Positions 53,109 through 62,248 of a DNA stretch of 64,000 nt are shown here, one piece after another. A program made the translations under genes and the position numbers. Under the pieces are notes generated by a model. It worked only from the letters and a program-made list of their open reading frames with translations, did not search any database and was not told where the DNA came from. The stretch is from positions 310,001 to 374,000 of the forward strand of contig CAVQRB010000001.1 of assembly GCA_963715055.1 (NCBI GenBank). Direction: 5' to 3'. This DNA is from CAVQRB01 sp963715055. GTDB lineage: Bacteria > Pseudomonadota > Alphaproteobacteria > Rhodobacterales > Rhodobacteraceae. Every line of letters begins with the position of its first letter. The stretch's first letter is position 1.

Positions 53109-54416
53109 TCAAGCCGGCTTTCTGACGGTGATCTGGGTCACATCGGTGTTGGCGCTTTCGAAGGTTGAAACACAGGAGGTGAGATAGAAATTCCACATTC
53201 TGCGGAAACGTTCATCGAAGCCCAGGGCACTCACCTGGTCCCAGCGCTCATTGAAGGTCTCGTACCACAGACGCAATGTCACGGCATAACTCGCACCGAA
53301 TTCGACGGAGCGCTCGACACCAAGTCCTGCTTTGGTGATTTCCGCCCGCAGCACCGAGGGGCATGGCAGCATGCCGCCCGGGAAGATGTACTTCTGGATG
53401 AAATCGACGCCACGCTGATAGGCCTTCCAACGCCTGTCCGCCACGGTGATGATTTGAAAGGTCGCGGTCTTGCCAGGTTTAAGGCGGTCACGGACCGTTC
53501 GGAAATAGACCGGCCAGTATCTCTGCCCAACTGCCTCGAACATCTCGATGCTGGCGATCCCGTCATAGGTGCCCTTTTCATCGCGGTAGTCCTGCAGCTT
53601 GAAGGTAACAAGATCGGACAGCCCCGCCTTCTCAATCCGTTCCTTGGCGTAGTTGAACTGCTGCTGACTGATGGTCAGACCCGTGACCCGCAGGCCGCGC
53701 TCCTTGGCCGCATATTCGGCGAAGCCACCCCAGCCACAGCCGATTTCGAGGATATGATCGCCCGGTTGTGCGCCGATTTCGTCAACCATGAGCTTGTATT
53801 TCTCGATCTGCGCCGCCCCCAGGCTCTCCTGCCCGGTGCGGAACAGGGCCGAGGAGTAGGTCATCGTCTCATCAAGCCAGAGCTTGTAGAAATCATTGCC
53901 GAGATCGTAGTGGTGGCTGATGTTGCGCCGGGCCTGCGTCTTGTGATTGCGCTGGAGCCAGAAGCGCAGTTTCTCGTAGTTGCGCAGCAGCGCAAAGCCC
54001 GGGAACCCGTCGTAGATGTCTTCGTTGTCGGCATGCACCAGGTCCATGAAGGCCTGCAGATCGGGCGTGGACCACCAGTTTTCAAGATAGCCGTCGCAAA
54101 AGCCCAGATCCCCCTCGCGGATCAGTCGCGCGAAAAGATCATCGTTGTGGATGTGAATTTCCGCCACTGGTCCCGGTTTCTTGCCCGTTGCGCGAAATCG
54201 CCGGCCGTCGGGCACCACGAAGTCCACGCGTCCGTGGTTCATCTTCTGAGCCATGGAAAAAACATGGCTGAAATAGCGTGGCAGGTCGCCTTGGCCGTCG
54301 GTTGTCGTCAGGATCATCTGGTCTTTCTTCGTTTCCGTGTCAGCCGATGGGTCTTGTAATAGGTCAGCGGAGAGCGCGCGATCAAGCATTTCAGAAGCCT
54401 TTGTTTTCATATGCAT
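53109..54416 (-). CDS. cfa: Cyclopropane-fatty-acyl-phospholipid synthase family methyltransferase
   Basis: A 435-residue SAM-dependent enzyme with the nucleotide motif LEIGCGWGGFAEYAA, the substrate Asp/His/Glu region HHYDLGNDFYKLWLDETMTYS and ASIEMFEAVGQRYW. It methylenates unsaturated acyl chains of membrane phospholipids, or modifies them as a related furan-fatty-acid enzyme would. It overlaps the photolyase gene by 26 nt, an arrangement like the cfa-phrA pair of the RpoE regulon in Rhodobacter sphaeroides (family knowledge). Confidence 0.9.
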   Translation of the reverse strand: MHMKTKASEMLDRALSADLLQDPSADTETKKDQMILTTTDGQGDLPRYFSHVFSMAQKMNHGRVDFVVPDGRRFRATGKKPGPVAEIHIHNDDLFARLIREGDLGFCDGYLENWWSTPDLQAFMDLVHADNEDIYDGFPGFALLRNYEKLRFWLQRNHKTQARRNISHHYDLGNDFYKLWLDETMTYSSALFRTGQESLGAAQIEKYKLMVDEIGAQPGDHILEIGCGWGGFAEYAAKERGLRVTGLTISQQQFNYAKERIEKAGLSDLVTFKLQDYRDEKGTYDGIASIEMFEAVGQRYWPVYFRTVRDRLKPGKTATFQIITVADRRWKAYQRGVDFIQKYIFPGGMLPCPSVLRAEITKAGLGVERSVEFGASYAVTLRLWYETFNERWDQVSALGFDERFRRMWNFYLTSCVSTFESANTDVTQITVRKPA

Positions 54417-55809
54417 TCAATGCGACCTTTCGTCCTTCGTCCGCAGGAACGATCGGGTCGGGGTATCGGTCGTCCGGTGCCATGTCCCAGCTTTTCGGGA
54501 TGGCATCGAAATAGGCGAGCGCGTCGTCATGCGGGCGCTTGCGCCCTTCCGCGATCCAGCGCGACACGTACGTACGCTTGGGGTCGAACTTGTCGAGTTG
54601 CGTGACCGGGTTGAAGACGCGGAAATAGGGAGTGGCGTCAGGCCCCGAGCCTGCCGACCACTGCCAACCCATCGCATTGCTGGCCGGGTCCCAGTCGATC
54701 AGGCAGTCCTCGAACCATTTCTGACCGATCTTCCAATGCGTCAGAAGATGCTTGGTCAGGTAACTCGCCACGATCATCCGTCCGCGGTTGTGCATCCGCC
54801 CGGTCACATACATTTCGCGCATGGCAGCATCGACGAACTGAATGCCGGTGCGCCCGCGCGTCCAGGCGACGACCTTGGGGGCGCTTGCATCGCTGTTCCA
54901 TGCGAACGCGTCCCAGTCCTCTTTCCAGTTGCCATCGAGGATGCGGGGCGTGTGGTGCATCAGGTGATAGGCAAACTCGCGCCACACCAGTTCCTTGAGG
55001 AATGTCTCGGCCCCGGCCTTGCCCTCCTCCAGTGCCCTTGCGCCTGCGTGCCAGCACTGATGCGGGCTGATTTCTCCCAGAGCGAGGTTCTCGGAGAGCC
55101 CGGAGGTGCCATCCACGGCGGGCAGGTCGCGCGCGCTGTCATAATCGGCCACCTTGTGCGCGATGAATGCGCCGAGGCGGCTTTGCGCCGCGCCCTCCCC
55201 GAGACGCACGAAGGGCCGCACCACATCGGCACCGCGGCGCATCGCGGCACCGAGTGCCCAGGCCGCGAGCTCGTCGCTGGCGGGCCAGGTGTCCGGTGCA
55301 GGTATCCGCGACGGTGCAGGTCGCGGTTCGGGCACGTCCTGGTTCCTCACCGATTTCCAGAACGGGGTATAGACCTTGTAGAAACCACCGGTTTTCGTTT
55401 CAACAGTCCAGGGCTCGAACATCAGATGCCCGCCGAAGGACTTTGCCTCGAGCCCCGCGTCGCGCAGGGCGCTCTTGACTTCAATATCGCGCTTGACGGC
55501 CTGCGGGTCGTAGAGCCGCGACCAGTAGACGGCCCCTGCCCCGGTTTCCTGCACCAAAGCCTTCAGCACGTCGAGCGCCTCTCCCTTTCGCAGGATCAGG
55601 CGGCTGCCCTTTTGCGCCAGCGTTTCGCTCAACTGCGCAAGTCCGAGGCCGAGACGCCACTTGGGGGCGGCCCCCAGACTTTCCACCGAAGCATCATGTA
55701 TGAAAACGGGGATCACCGGGCGGTGGCCACCGCAGGCTGCGGACAGGGCCGCGTGATCCGACAGGCGCAGGTCCCGGCGAAACCAGACCAGAACCGGGGA
55801 ACTACTCAC
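54391..55809 (-). CDS. phrB: Deoxyribodipyrimidine photolyase (class I CPD type)
   Basis: A 472-residue flavoprotein that repairs cyclobutane dimers in light. The N-terminal alpha/beta domain (1-130) holds the antenna cofactor, and the C-terminal helical domain has the FAD site, with LVWREFAYHLMHHTPR, TGIQFVDAAMREMYVTG, RMHNRGRMI and FEDCLIDWDPASNAMGWQW typical of the class. The start is GTG with a purine-rich upstream stretch. An RpoE-like promoter lies about 30 nt upstream. It overlaps cfa. Confidence 0.93.
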   Translation of the reverse strand: MSSSPVLVWFRRDLRLSDHAALSAACGGHRPVIPVFIHDASVESLGAAPKWRLGLGLAQLSETLAQKGSRLILRKGEALDVLKALVQETGAGAVYWSRLYDPQAVKRDIEVKSALRDAGLEAKSFGGHLMFEPWTVETKTGGFYKVYTPFWKSVRNQDVPEPRPAPSRIPAPDTWPASDELAAWALGAAMRRGADVVRPFVRLGEGAAQSRLGAFIAHKVADYDSARDLPAVDGTSGLSENLALGEISPHQCWHAGARALEEGKAGAETFLKELVWREFAYHLMHHTPRILDGNWKEDWDAFAWNSDASAPKVVAWTRGRTGIQFVDAAMREMYVTGRMHNRGRMIVASYLTKHLLTHWKIGQKWFEDCLIDWDPASNAMGWQWSAGSGPDATPYFRVFNPVTQLDKFDPKRTYVSRWIAEGRKRPHDDALAYFDAIPKSWDMAPDDRYPDPIVPADEGRKVALNAYENKGF

Positions 55810-55838
55810 ATTTCTCGCCCTTGCAATTCATTAACGAA

Positions 55839-55866
55839 GATACGCAGGCCGCCTTCAGTCGGATCA
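55839..55866 (-). promoter_or_regulatory. RpoE(ECF)-like promoter upstream of photolyase-cfa
   Basis: On the minus strand TGATCC at 55866-55861, an 18-nt spacer, then TATC at 55842-55839. The Rhodobacter RpoE/ChrR promoter consensus has TGATCC at -35. Distance to the photolyase GTG is about 30 nt, giving a short leader. A second TGATCC lies 13 nt further upstream. Confidence 0.55.
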
Positions 55867-55876
55867 GATTGCGGGA

Positions 55877-57103
55877 TCACAAAGTGGCATCGAGCGCTTC
55901 CAGCAACTGCTGCATCTCCGCATCCGAGGTGTAATGCGTGAAGCTGAGCCGCAAGACACCTTTGGCCTCATCCACCCCCATCGCGGTCAGGGCACGGCCC
56001 GCATAGAAATCGCCGCCACCTGCCATGATACCGTGCTGTGCCAGGGTCGCCGCGACCTCCTCGCCCGGCCGGTCAAGCGCAAGTGCGACGGTCGGGGCGC
56101 GGTTCTGCGCGGTCGCAGGACCAAGCAGACGCACCCAGTTGCGCGCGGTCACGGAGGCCAGCAGCGGTGCAAGGAGTTCCTTCTCGCGGTCCCGGATCAG
56201 GTCATGTACGCGCGCAGCACGCTGCGCCGGCGTCGCCTTGTCCTCGAAATGGTGATCATGCAGCGCGTCGACGTAATCGGCCATGCCGGCGCAGGCGGCG
56301 ACCTGTGCATGGTCCGGGCCCGCGGGGGTGAAGCGCTTGTAAAGACTATCACCGTTGAACACATGGCCCTGATTGGGCAGCAGTTTCGCCAGCGGGCGGC
56401 GCACCACCATAAGACCCTGATGCGGCCCATAGGTCTTGTAGGCGGAGAAAAGATAAATGTCGGGTCCGAGATCGGTCACATTGGGAAAGCCGTGCGGCGC
56501 ATAGGACACCCCGTCCACGCAGGTGAAAGCGCCTGCCGCATGGGCAAGCGCCGTGATCTCGGTCACCGGGTTGATCTCTCCCACCACGTTCGAGCAATGC
56601 GGAAAGCACACCAGGCGCACGGATTCGTCCAGCAGGTCCTCGAGTTTCTCCGGGTCGAGATGCCCGGTCTGCGGATCCACCTTCCATTCTCGGATTTCAA
56701 TGCCGCGCGCCGCCAGCCTGCGCCACGGGCCGCTGTTGGCTTCATGGTCCTGATTGGTGACGATGATGGCTTCGTCGGGCCGCATCATCTCGGCGAAGGC
56801 CTGCGCAAGCACATAGGTGTTCTGGGTGGTAGAGGGCCCGAAGCTCAATTCGTCGCCATCGACCCCGAGAAGCGCTGCCATCCGGCTTCGCGCCTCGTCC
56901 ATTTCCTCCCCGGCAATGCGGCTGGCCTCATAGGGCGCATATGGTTGCACCTTGCGCTCGGTGTAAAACCGGGTGAGCCGGTTCACGACCTGCGCGCAGG
57001 GATAGGAGCCGCCGGCATTCTCGAAGAAGGCCTGACCCTTGAGCGCAGGGACGCTGAAGGCCGGGAATTGCCGGCGCACGAAATCGATGTCGAGTTTTTT
57101 CAT
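55877..57103 (-). CDS. Class V aminotransferase (cysteine desulfurase-like)
   Basis: A 408-residue PLP enzyme. ENAGGSYPCAQVV and FGPSTTQNTYVLAQAF form the N-terminal and phosphate-binding regions, and the cofactor Lys is in FSAYKTYGPHQG. No catalytic-loop Cys of the IscS or SufS type is evident in C-terminal segments, so it may be a selenocysteine-lyase-like or uncharacterised member rather than an Fe-S cluster enzyme. It lies between the photolyase and BCCT genes on the same strand, with a terminator upstream. Confidence 0.82.
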   Translation of the reverse strand: MKKLDIDFVRRQFPAFSVPALKGQAFFENAGGSYPCAQVVNRLTRFYTERKVQPYAPYEASRIAGEEMDEARSRMAALLGVDGDELSFGPSTTQNTYVLAQAFAEMMRPDEAIIVTNQDHEANSGPWRRLAARGIEIREWKVDPQTGHLDPEKLEDLLDESVRLVCFPHCSNVVGEINPVTEITALAHAAGAFTCVDGVSYAPHGFPNVTDLGPDIYLFSAYKTYGPHQGLMVVRRPLAKLLPNQGHVFNGDSLYKRFTPAGPDHAQVAACAGMADYVDALHDHHFEDKATPAQRAARVHDLIRDREKELLAPLLASVTARNWVRLLGPATAQNRAPTVALALDRPGEEVAATLAQHGIMAGGGDFYAGRALTAMGVDEAKGVLRLSFTHYTSDAEMQQLLEALDATL

Positions 57104-57119
57104 GTCCCCACTGAAATTG

Positions 57120-57147
57120 AAAAAACCCCGGCGCGCAAGCGCCGGGG
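57120..57147 (-). terminator. Rho-independent terminator of the first BCCT gene
   Basis: On the minus strand a perfect 9-bp stem CCCCGGCGC / GCGCCGGGG with a TTGC loop is followed by six T residues. It lies 26 nt beyond the BCCT stop and isolates it from the aminotransferase gene. Confidence 0.9.
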
Positions 57148-57172
57148 CCGGGTGACGTAGGGCCGGCAGCGA

Positions 57173-58846
57173 TTATTCTGCCGGCACCGTGTCAGGTGCG
57201 GATGTGGTCGGGATGCCCGCGGCTTCGCGGCGCCCGTCGTTCCAGATTGCCTTGACCAGCGAGATGCACATCAGGACCATCACGATCGAGAAAGGCAGCG
57301 CGCCGATCACCATCGCCGTCTGGATCGCTGAGGTACCGCCAGAGATCAGCAGACCCGCCACCACGAGGCCCAGGGCTGCGCCCCAGAAAATGATGTGAGG
57401 ACGCGCCTTGGGCCCTTCGTCGCCGGCGGCATTGATCGTGTTGACGATGAGCACCGCCGAGTCCGCCGAGGTGACGAGGAAGGTCATCAGCAGCACCACG
57501 ATCAGCATCGCCATCGCCCAGGCCAGCGCCTGCGCGATCGGGGCCAGCATGAACTCCGTCATGGCGAAGATCTTGTCGCCGTTGGCCGCATCGAAGATAA
57601 GCCCATTGGCCCCGCCATTGAGTTCGAGATCGATGGCCGTGCCACCGGCCCAGGCGAACCAGACAAAGCACATCAGCGCCGGCACGATCAGCGCGCCGAG
57701 GACGAATTCGCGGATCGTCCGCCCGCGCGAGATGCGCGCTAGGAAAAGGCCCACAAAGGGCGCAAAGGCGATCCACCACGCCCAGTAGAAGACCGGCCAC
57801 CAGCCCTGCCACTGCGCCAACAGGAAGGCTTCGGAGCCTTCGACGCCATCGGACTTCCAGACGTTGAAGCTCAGCATTGGCAGCGAGGTGACGTAGTCCC
57901 AAAGCCCCAGCAGCATTGCCTGCGCGCCGAACCAGGTTGCCCCGAAGAGGATGAAGAAGCCCAGAAGCACGATGGAGAGCACCATGTTGATGTTGGAGAG
58001 CCACTTGATGCCCTTGCCGACACCCGAGAGCGCCGAGAGCGTCGACAGGCCCATGATGATCACGATCGCCACGACGATGCCCATGAAGGTCGCGCCACCT
58101 TCCGCGTCCATCAGACCAGCGATGCCGATCCGGGTGAGGCCGGCGACGAACTGCTCAACTCCGAAGCCAAGCGTCTGCGCAACCCCGAGGATCGTCGCGA
58201 CGACCGCGACGATGTCGATGAGGTGCCCCAGCTTGCCCGAAAGTGCCGAGCCGAAGAGCGGTGTCAGCGACGAGCGGATGGTCAGCGGCAGGCCGCGTCG
58301 ATAACTGAAGAAGGCCAGCGACAGCCCCGCAATCGCGTAGCAGGCCCAGGCGCCGAAGCCCCAGTGCAGGAAGGACCATTTGTAGGCCATGCGCACGTTG
58401 TCGGCGGTGCCGCCCGTCGTGAGACCCTGGATGGTTTCAGGGTTGCTGCCGAAATGCGCTACCGGTTCGGCCACGGCCCAGGTCAGCATCCCGACGCCGA
58501 TGCCCGCGCCGAACATCATCGAGAACCAGGAGAAGTTTGAAAACTCGGGCTTTTCGCCCTCGAGCCCGAGGTTCATGTGCCCGGCGGTCGGCCAGAGCGC
58601 AAGCCCGAGGCAGACGATAATGAAAAGGGCCACGACCCAGATGTACCAGGCTGCGAAATTGCCGAGGATGAAACCGTTGAGCCCGTTCAACACGGCCCCC
58701 GATTGCGTCGGCCAGAAGATCGCCCAAACCACCAGCGCCGAGATAATGATCTTGCTCGCCACGGTGACGTCGATGCTGAAGCCCTTGTAAAAGCCTGTAT
58801 CTGCCGTCTTGATCGGGAGATCAGACAGTGGTGGTTGAAGTGACAT
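57173..58846 (-). CDS. BCCT-family betaine/carnitine/choline-type transporter 1
   Basis: A 557-residue carrier with twelve membrane segments. The hallmark MFGAGIGVGMLTWAVAEP is at the substrate helix, followed by the scaffold GLPLTIRSSLTPLFG and the Trp box FYWAWWIAFAPFVGLFLARI. It imports quaternary-ammonium or dimethylsulfonio compounds with Na+ or H+. Both termini are cytoplasmic and short. It is divergent from a second BCCT and shares the 61-kb region with acuI-dmdA, so DMSP is a plausible substrate (inference). Confidence 0.88.
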   Translation of the reverse strand: MSLQPPLSDLPIKTADTGFYKGFSIDVTVASKIIISALVVWAIFWPTQSGAVLNGLNGFILGNFAAWYIWVVALFIIVCLGLALWPTAGHMNLGLEGEKPEFSNFSWFSMMFGAGIGVGMLTWAVAEPVAHFGSNPETIQGLTTGGTADNVRMAYKWSFLHWGFGAWACYAIAGLSLAFFSYRRGLPLTIRSSLTPLFGSALSGKLGHLIDIVAVVATILGVAQTLGFGVEQFVAGLTRIGIAGLMDAEGGATFMGIVVAIVIIMGLSTLSALSGVGKGIKWLSNINMVLSIVLLGFFILFGATWFGAQAMLLGLWDYVTSLPMLSFNVWKSDGVEGSEAFLLAQWQGWWPVFYWAWWIAFAPFVGLFLARISRGRTIREFVLGALIVPALMCFVWFAWAGGTAIDLELNGGANGLIFDAANGDKIFAMTEFMLAPIAQALAWAMAMLIVVLLMTFLVTSADSAVLIVNTINAAGDEGPKARPHIIFWGAALGLVVAGLLISGGTSAIQTAMVIGALPFSIVMVLMCISLVKAIWNDGRREAAGIPTTSAPDTVPAE

Positions 58847-59212
58847 AAAACCTCTTCCCTGTTGTTCGTTGAACGTGAATTCTTACCCGAAAGCCATCTC
58901 AAACTCAAACCGGGACAGGAAACTGCCGCAAGGAGCACGTTCAGGTGTATGATCGCTTCCAGTCGCTCGTCCTTTGCCAAATGACCTGAGCCAAGGTTTC
59001 GCGCGGATCGCCGTACACCGGTGCGCGTCGTTTATGAGTGCAGAGTGTCGGAATGGGGTCAGTCAGTCGGGTTCGGTTTTGAGAAAGTCCGTTATTGGCC
59101 GCCGCCGGGGATCATGATGTCGGAGCAATGGCTGCGATCTGACCTGCGCATAGGTTCAACAATACGGCCAAGACCGGCAAACAGGTCGGGTCGCAACATC
59201 AGGGAAGCCGTC
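58847..59212. promoter_or_regulatory. Divergent promoter region between the two BCCT genes
   Basis: This 366-nt gap should hold both promoters. A small palindrome GTTC-GTT-GAAC lies near 58865-58875. No stronger operator could be identified. Confidence 0.4.
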
Positions 59213-61051
59213 ATGACAGTCAAACCACCCTTTACCGACCTTGAGATAAACACGCAGGATGCGGGATTCTACGAAGGCTACAGCCTGCCCATAGCGCTGA
59301 TCTCGAAGGTCAGCATGGTCGCACTCGTTCTCTGGGCGCTGGTCTTTCCCGATGGCGCGGGTTCCGTGCTGTCGTCGGTCAACTCCACGCTGCTCAACTC
59401 ATTCAACACCTTCTACATCATTGCCGTCGGGATCTTCGCCTTCTTCCTCTTCATCATCGCGGCACTTCCGTCTACTGGCAAAAAAGTGCTTGGCGCGCCA
59501 GGACAGAAACCGGAATTCAGCAACTTCTCGTGGTTTTCCATGATGTTCGGGGCGGGACTTGGCGTCGGCCTGATGACCTTCGCGACCGCTGAGCCGCTGG
59601 GCCTCTGGGGTTCCAACCCGGTGGTAGTGGCGAGCAACGTGGAAGGCAACACGCCCGAAGCACTGCAATCGGCCTACCGTTACACCTTCTTGCACTATGG
59701 CTTCCACGCCTGGGCGATCTACGTAGTGACGGGTCTGAGCCTTGCCTATTACGCCTATACACGCGGCATGCCGCTGACGATCCGCTCGGCGCTGACGCCC
59801 CTGATCGGGCGGTTCGCGAACGGGATCTTCGGGCACATCATCGATGTTCTGGGCGTAGTCGCGACGATCCTCGGGGTCTCCGTCACCATCGGTTTCGGCG
59901 TGAGCCAGCTGGTCGACGGCGTCTATGCGATAACCGGTGCGGCCTGGATGATGGACACCACCGGCGACACGCCGGTGGCCACGAAGTCGGGCCTGATCGC
60001 CGCCCTTGTCGTCATCATGGGCATGTCGATCCTCTCGGCGGTCTCGGGCGTCGGGCGCGGTGTGAAATGGCTGTCCAACATCAACCTCGTGTTGTCGCTG
60101 ATCCTGCTGCTGACCTTCGTGGTTTTCGGCTCATTCTTCTTCGCGCTCACCACCTACGCGACAGCGCTGGTCGACTACCTGCTGAACTTTGTCCAGCTCA
60201 GCTTCCAGGCTTACGGCCCGCCGTCCATTGAGGCCTTCACCGCTACCGCTCCTGCCGCCGTGCAGGCGCTTGGCGCCGAAGACCTCGCGGCGGTCTACAG
60301 TGGCGCCACCAACGCCTGGGGCAGCCTGCAGGGCTTCACCGACGGTCTGCCAGCGGCGGCGGCAGCGCTGCCCGCGGCAGACATCGCCGCGGCCTATGAA
60401 GCAGGCACCGGCGGACGCCTCTTCGGCTGGCAGGCGGGCTGGACCACGTTCTACTGGGCATGGTGGATCGCTTTTTCTCCCTTCGTCGGCCTCTTTCTTG
60501 CCCGCATCTCCAAAGGGCGCTCGATCCGCGAATTCGTTCTCGGCGCGGTCTTCGCCCCGGCGCTCGTCTGTTTCGCCTGGATGACCATCCTCGGCGGCAC
60601 GGCGATCGACCTCGAAATCCAGGGCGTGGCCAATGGCGCCATCATCGCGGCGTCGAACTCCGCGAAGCTCTTCGTGACGCTGGAGCAGATGCTCTCGGGC
60701 GGTCTCCTGCAGGGGCTTATCATCATGTGCGTCGTGCTGATCATGACCTTCCTTGTGACCTCCGCGGACTCCGGTATTCTCGTGATGAACACGATCATGT
60801 CGGGCGGGGCCGAGGAAACCGGCGTCAAGCACCGCATCATCTGGGGCGTGATCCTGACACTGGTGATCGGCACGCTGCTTCTTGCCGGTGGCGGCGGGTT
60901 GTCGGCGCTGCAGAACGCGATGATCATCGGCGCGCTGCCCTTTACCATGGTGATGGTGCTGATGGTGCTGGCGCTGATCAAGGCGCTCTTCAATGATGGC
61001 CGCCGCGAAAAGGCGGGCATGGTGATCGGCGCGGCACAACCTGCCGAGTGA
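59213..61051 (+). CDS. BCCT-family transporter 2 with extended extracytoplasmic loop
   Basis: A 612-residue BCCT carrier. MMFGAGLGVGLMTFATAEP is the substrate-helix motif and FYWAWWIAFSPFVGLFLARI the Trp box. Between two membrane segments at about residues 335-405 it has a long, Ala-rich hydrophilic insertion absent from the first BCCT. The start is the ATG after CAGGGAA; an open frame upstream is leader. It ends 58 nt before a strong hairpin. Confidence 0.88.
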   Translation: MTVKPPFTDLEINTQDAGFYEGYSLPIALISKVSMVALVLWALVFPDGAGSVLSSVNSTLLNSFNTFYIIAVGIFAFFLFIIAALPSTGKKVLGAPGQKPEFSNFSWFSMMFGAGLGVGLMTFATAEPLGLWGSNPVVVASNVEGNTPEALQSAYRYTFLHYGFHAWAIYVVTGLSLAYYAYTRGMPLTIRSALTPLIGRFANGIFGHIIDVLGVVATILGVSVTIGFGVSQLVDGVYAITGAAWMMDTTGDTPVATKSGLIAALVVIMGMSILSAVSGVGRGVKWLSNINLVLSLILLLTFVVFGSFFFALTTYATALVDYLLNFVQLSFQAYGPPSIEAFTATAPAAVQALGAEDLAAVYSGATNAWGSLQGFTDGLPAAAAALPAADIAAAYEAGTGGRLFGWQAGWTTFYWAWWIAFSPFVGLFLARISKGRSIREFVLGAVFAPALVCFAWMTILGGTAIDLEIQGVANGAIIAASNSAKLFVTLEQMLSGGLLQGLIIMCVVLIMTFLVTSADSGILVMNTIMSGGAEETGVKHRIIWGVILTLVIGTLLLAGGGGLSALQNAMIIGALPFTMVMVLMVLALIKALFNDGRREKAGMVIGAAQPAE

Positions 61052-61108
61052 ACCCCGGCCTTCGGGTCGGCGCGGCCCGGTTGTCCCGCCGGCCCGAACA
61101 GACAAAAG

Positions 61109-61139
61109 ACGGCGCGCCTTTCCAAAAAAGGCGCGCCGT
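61109..61139 (+). terminator. Long hairpin between BCCT 2 and acuI (convergent genes)
   Basis: A 13-bp stem ACGGCGCGCCTTT / AAAGGCGCGCCGT with a 5-nt loop. T runs are short on both strands. It lies between the converging BCCT and acuI genes, so it may serve both. Confidence 0.7.
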
Positions 61140-61173
61140 TGTCATTTGCCCAACCGGGCCGACGTGCTCCGCG

Positions 61174-62166
61174 TCAGGCGTTGACGTCGACGACCACCCT
61201 GCCCTTGACCTGACCCTTCAGAATGTCCGCACCAAGCTTCGGCAGGTCCGACAAGGTCGCGGGCTGGACCATCGCTTCGAGCTTCTCCATTGGCAGGTCC
61301 TTTGCAATCCGCTGCCAGGCACGGACGCGGTTGTCGTAGGGCTGCATTACGGAATCGATACCGAGCAGGTTTACCCCGCGCAGAAGGAAAGGGATGACCG
61401 TCGCAGGCAAGCCCGCCCCGCCCGCCAGTCCCACGGCAGCGACCGAGGCGCCGTACTTCATTTGCCCGAGGACCCGCGCCAGCATCGCGCCTCCCACCGC
61501 ATCGACACAGCCGGCCCAGGTCTCAGCCTCCAGCGGGCGCTTGACGGCCTCGTTGATCTCCTCGCGCGCGACGATCCGGGAGGCCCCCAGCGACGTCAGA
61601 TAGTCAGCCGTCTCCGGACGCCCTGTGACCCCCGCCACCTCATGCCCGAGGGCTGCGAGCAAGGCGACCGCGACGGACCCGACGCCGCCCGCAGCCCCGG
61701 TGACAAGCACTGGCCCCTGACCTGCCTTCAGCCCGTGGTCCTCGAGCGCCATCACCGCCAGCATCGAGGTGAACCCGGCCGTGCCAACCGCCATCGCCTG
61801 CCGCGTATCAAGACCATCTGGCAGAGGCACAAGCCAGTCGGCCTTGACCCGCGCCTTCTGCGCATAGCCACCCCAATGCGCCTCGCCGACGCGCCACCCG
61901 GTCAGAACCACCTTGTCGCCCGGCTTGTATCGGGCATCCTCCGAGGCCTCGACCGTACCTGCGAAATCAATGCCCGGCACATGCGGATAGGTCCTCACCA
62001 ACCCGCCCCCGGGTCCGATGCAGAGCCCGTCCTTGTAGTTCACGGTCGAATACTCGACCGCGACCGTCACCTCCGCTGCGGGCAGCTGGTCCTCCGACAT
62101 CTGCGTCACGGCGGCGGTGGTCTTGCCGCTCTCGTCGTCTTTGGTCACCAGAAGTGCGTTGAACAT
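61174..62166 (-). CDS. acuI: Acrylyl-CoA reductase (AcuI, MDR family)
   Basis: A 330-residue zinc-independent MDR enzyme. VPGIDFAGTVEAS is the catalytic-domain signature, VTGAAGGVGSVAVALLAALGH the NADP(H) Rossmann motif. The ATG at 62166 has GGAGAAGAC upstream; the extra open frame beyond it is leader. By family it reduces acrylyl-CoA to propionyl-CoA, detoxifying the product of DMSP cleavage. Its position 83 nt downstream of dmdA matches Ruegeria pomeroyi. Confidence 0.92.
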   Translation of the reverse strand: MFNALLVTKDDESGKTTAAVTQMSEDQLPAAEVTVAVEYSTVNYKDGLCIGPGGGLVRTYPHVPGIDFAGTVEASEDARYKPGDKVVLTGWRVGEAHWGGYAQKARVKADWLVPLPDGLDTRQAMAVGTAGFTSMLAVMALEDHGLKAGQGPVLVTGAAGGVGSVAVALLAALGHEVAGVTGRPETADYLTSLGASRIVAREEINEAVKRPLEAETWAGCVDAVGGAMLARVLGQMKYGASVAAVGLAGGAGLPATVIPFLLRGVNLLGIDSVMQPYDNRVRAWQRIAKDLPMEKLEAMVQPATLSDLPKLGADILKGQVKGRVVVDVNA

Positions 62167-62195
62167 GTCTTCTCCAATCCGGGGACTGACCCCTG

Positions 62196-62234
62196 TTTCT
62201 TTTGGCTGCAAATATCCCCGCCGGAGGCTCCGAC
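62196..62234. repeat. REP-like intergenic repeat, copy 2
   Basis: CTTTTGGCTGCAAATATCCC matches copy 1 at 17 of 20 positions over the core and is followed by a small hairpin (CGGAGGCTCCG). It sits between dmdA and acuI. Confidence 0.55.
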
Positions 62235-62248
62235 GGAGGCAAATGGGC

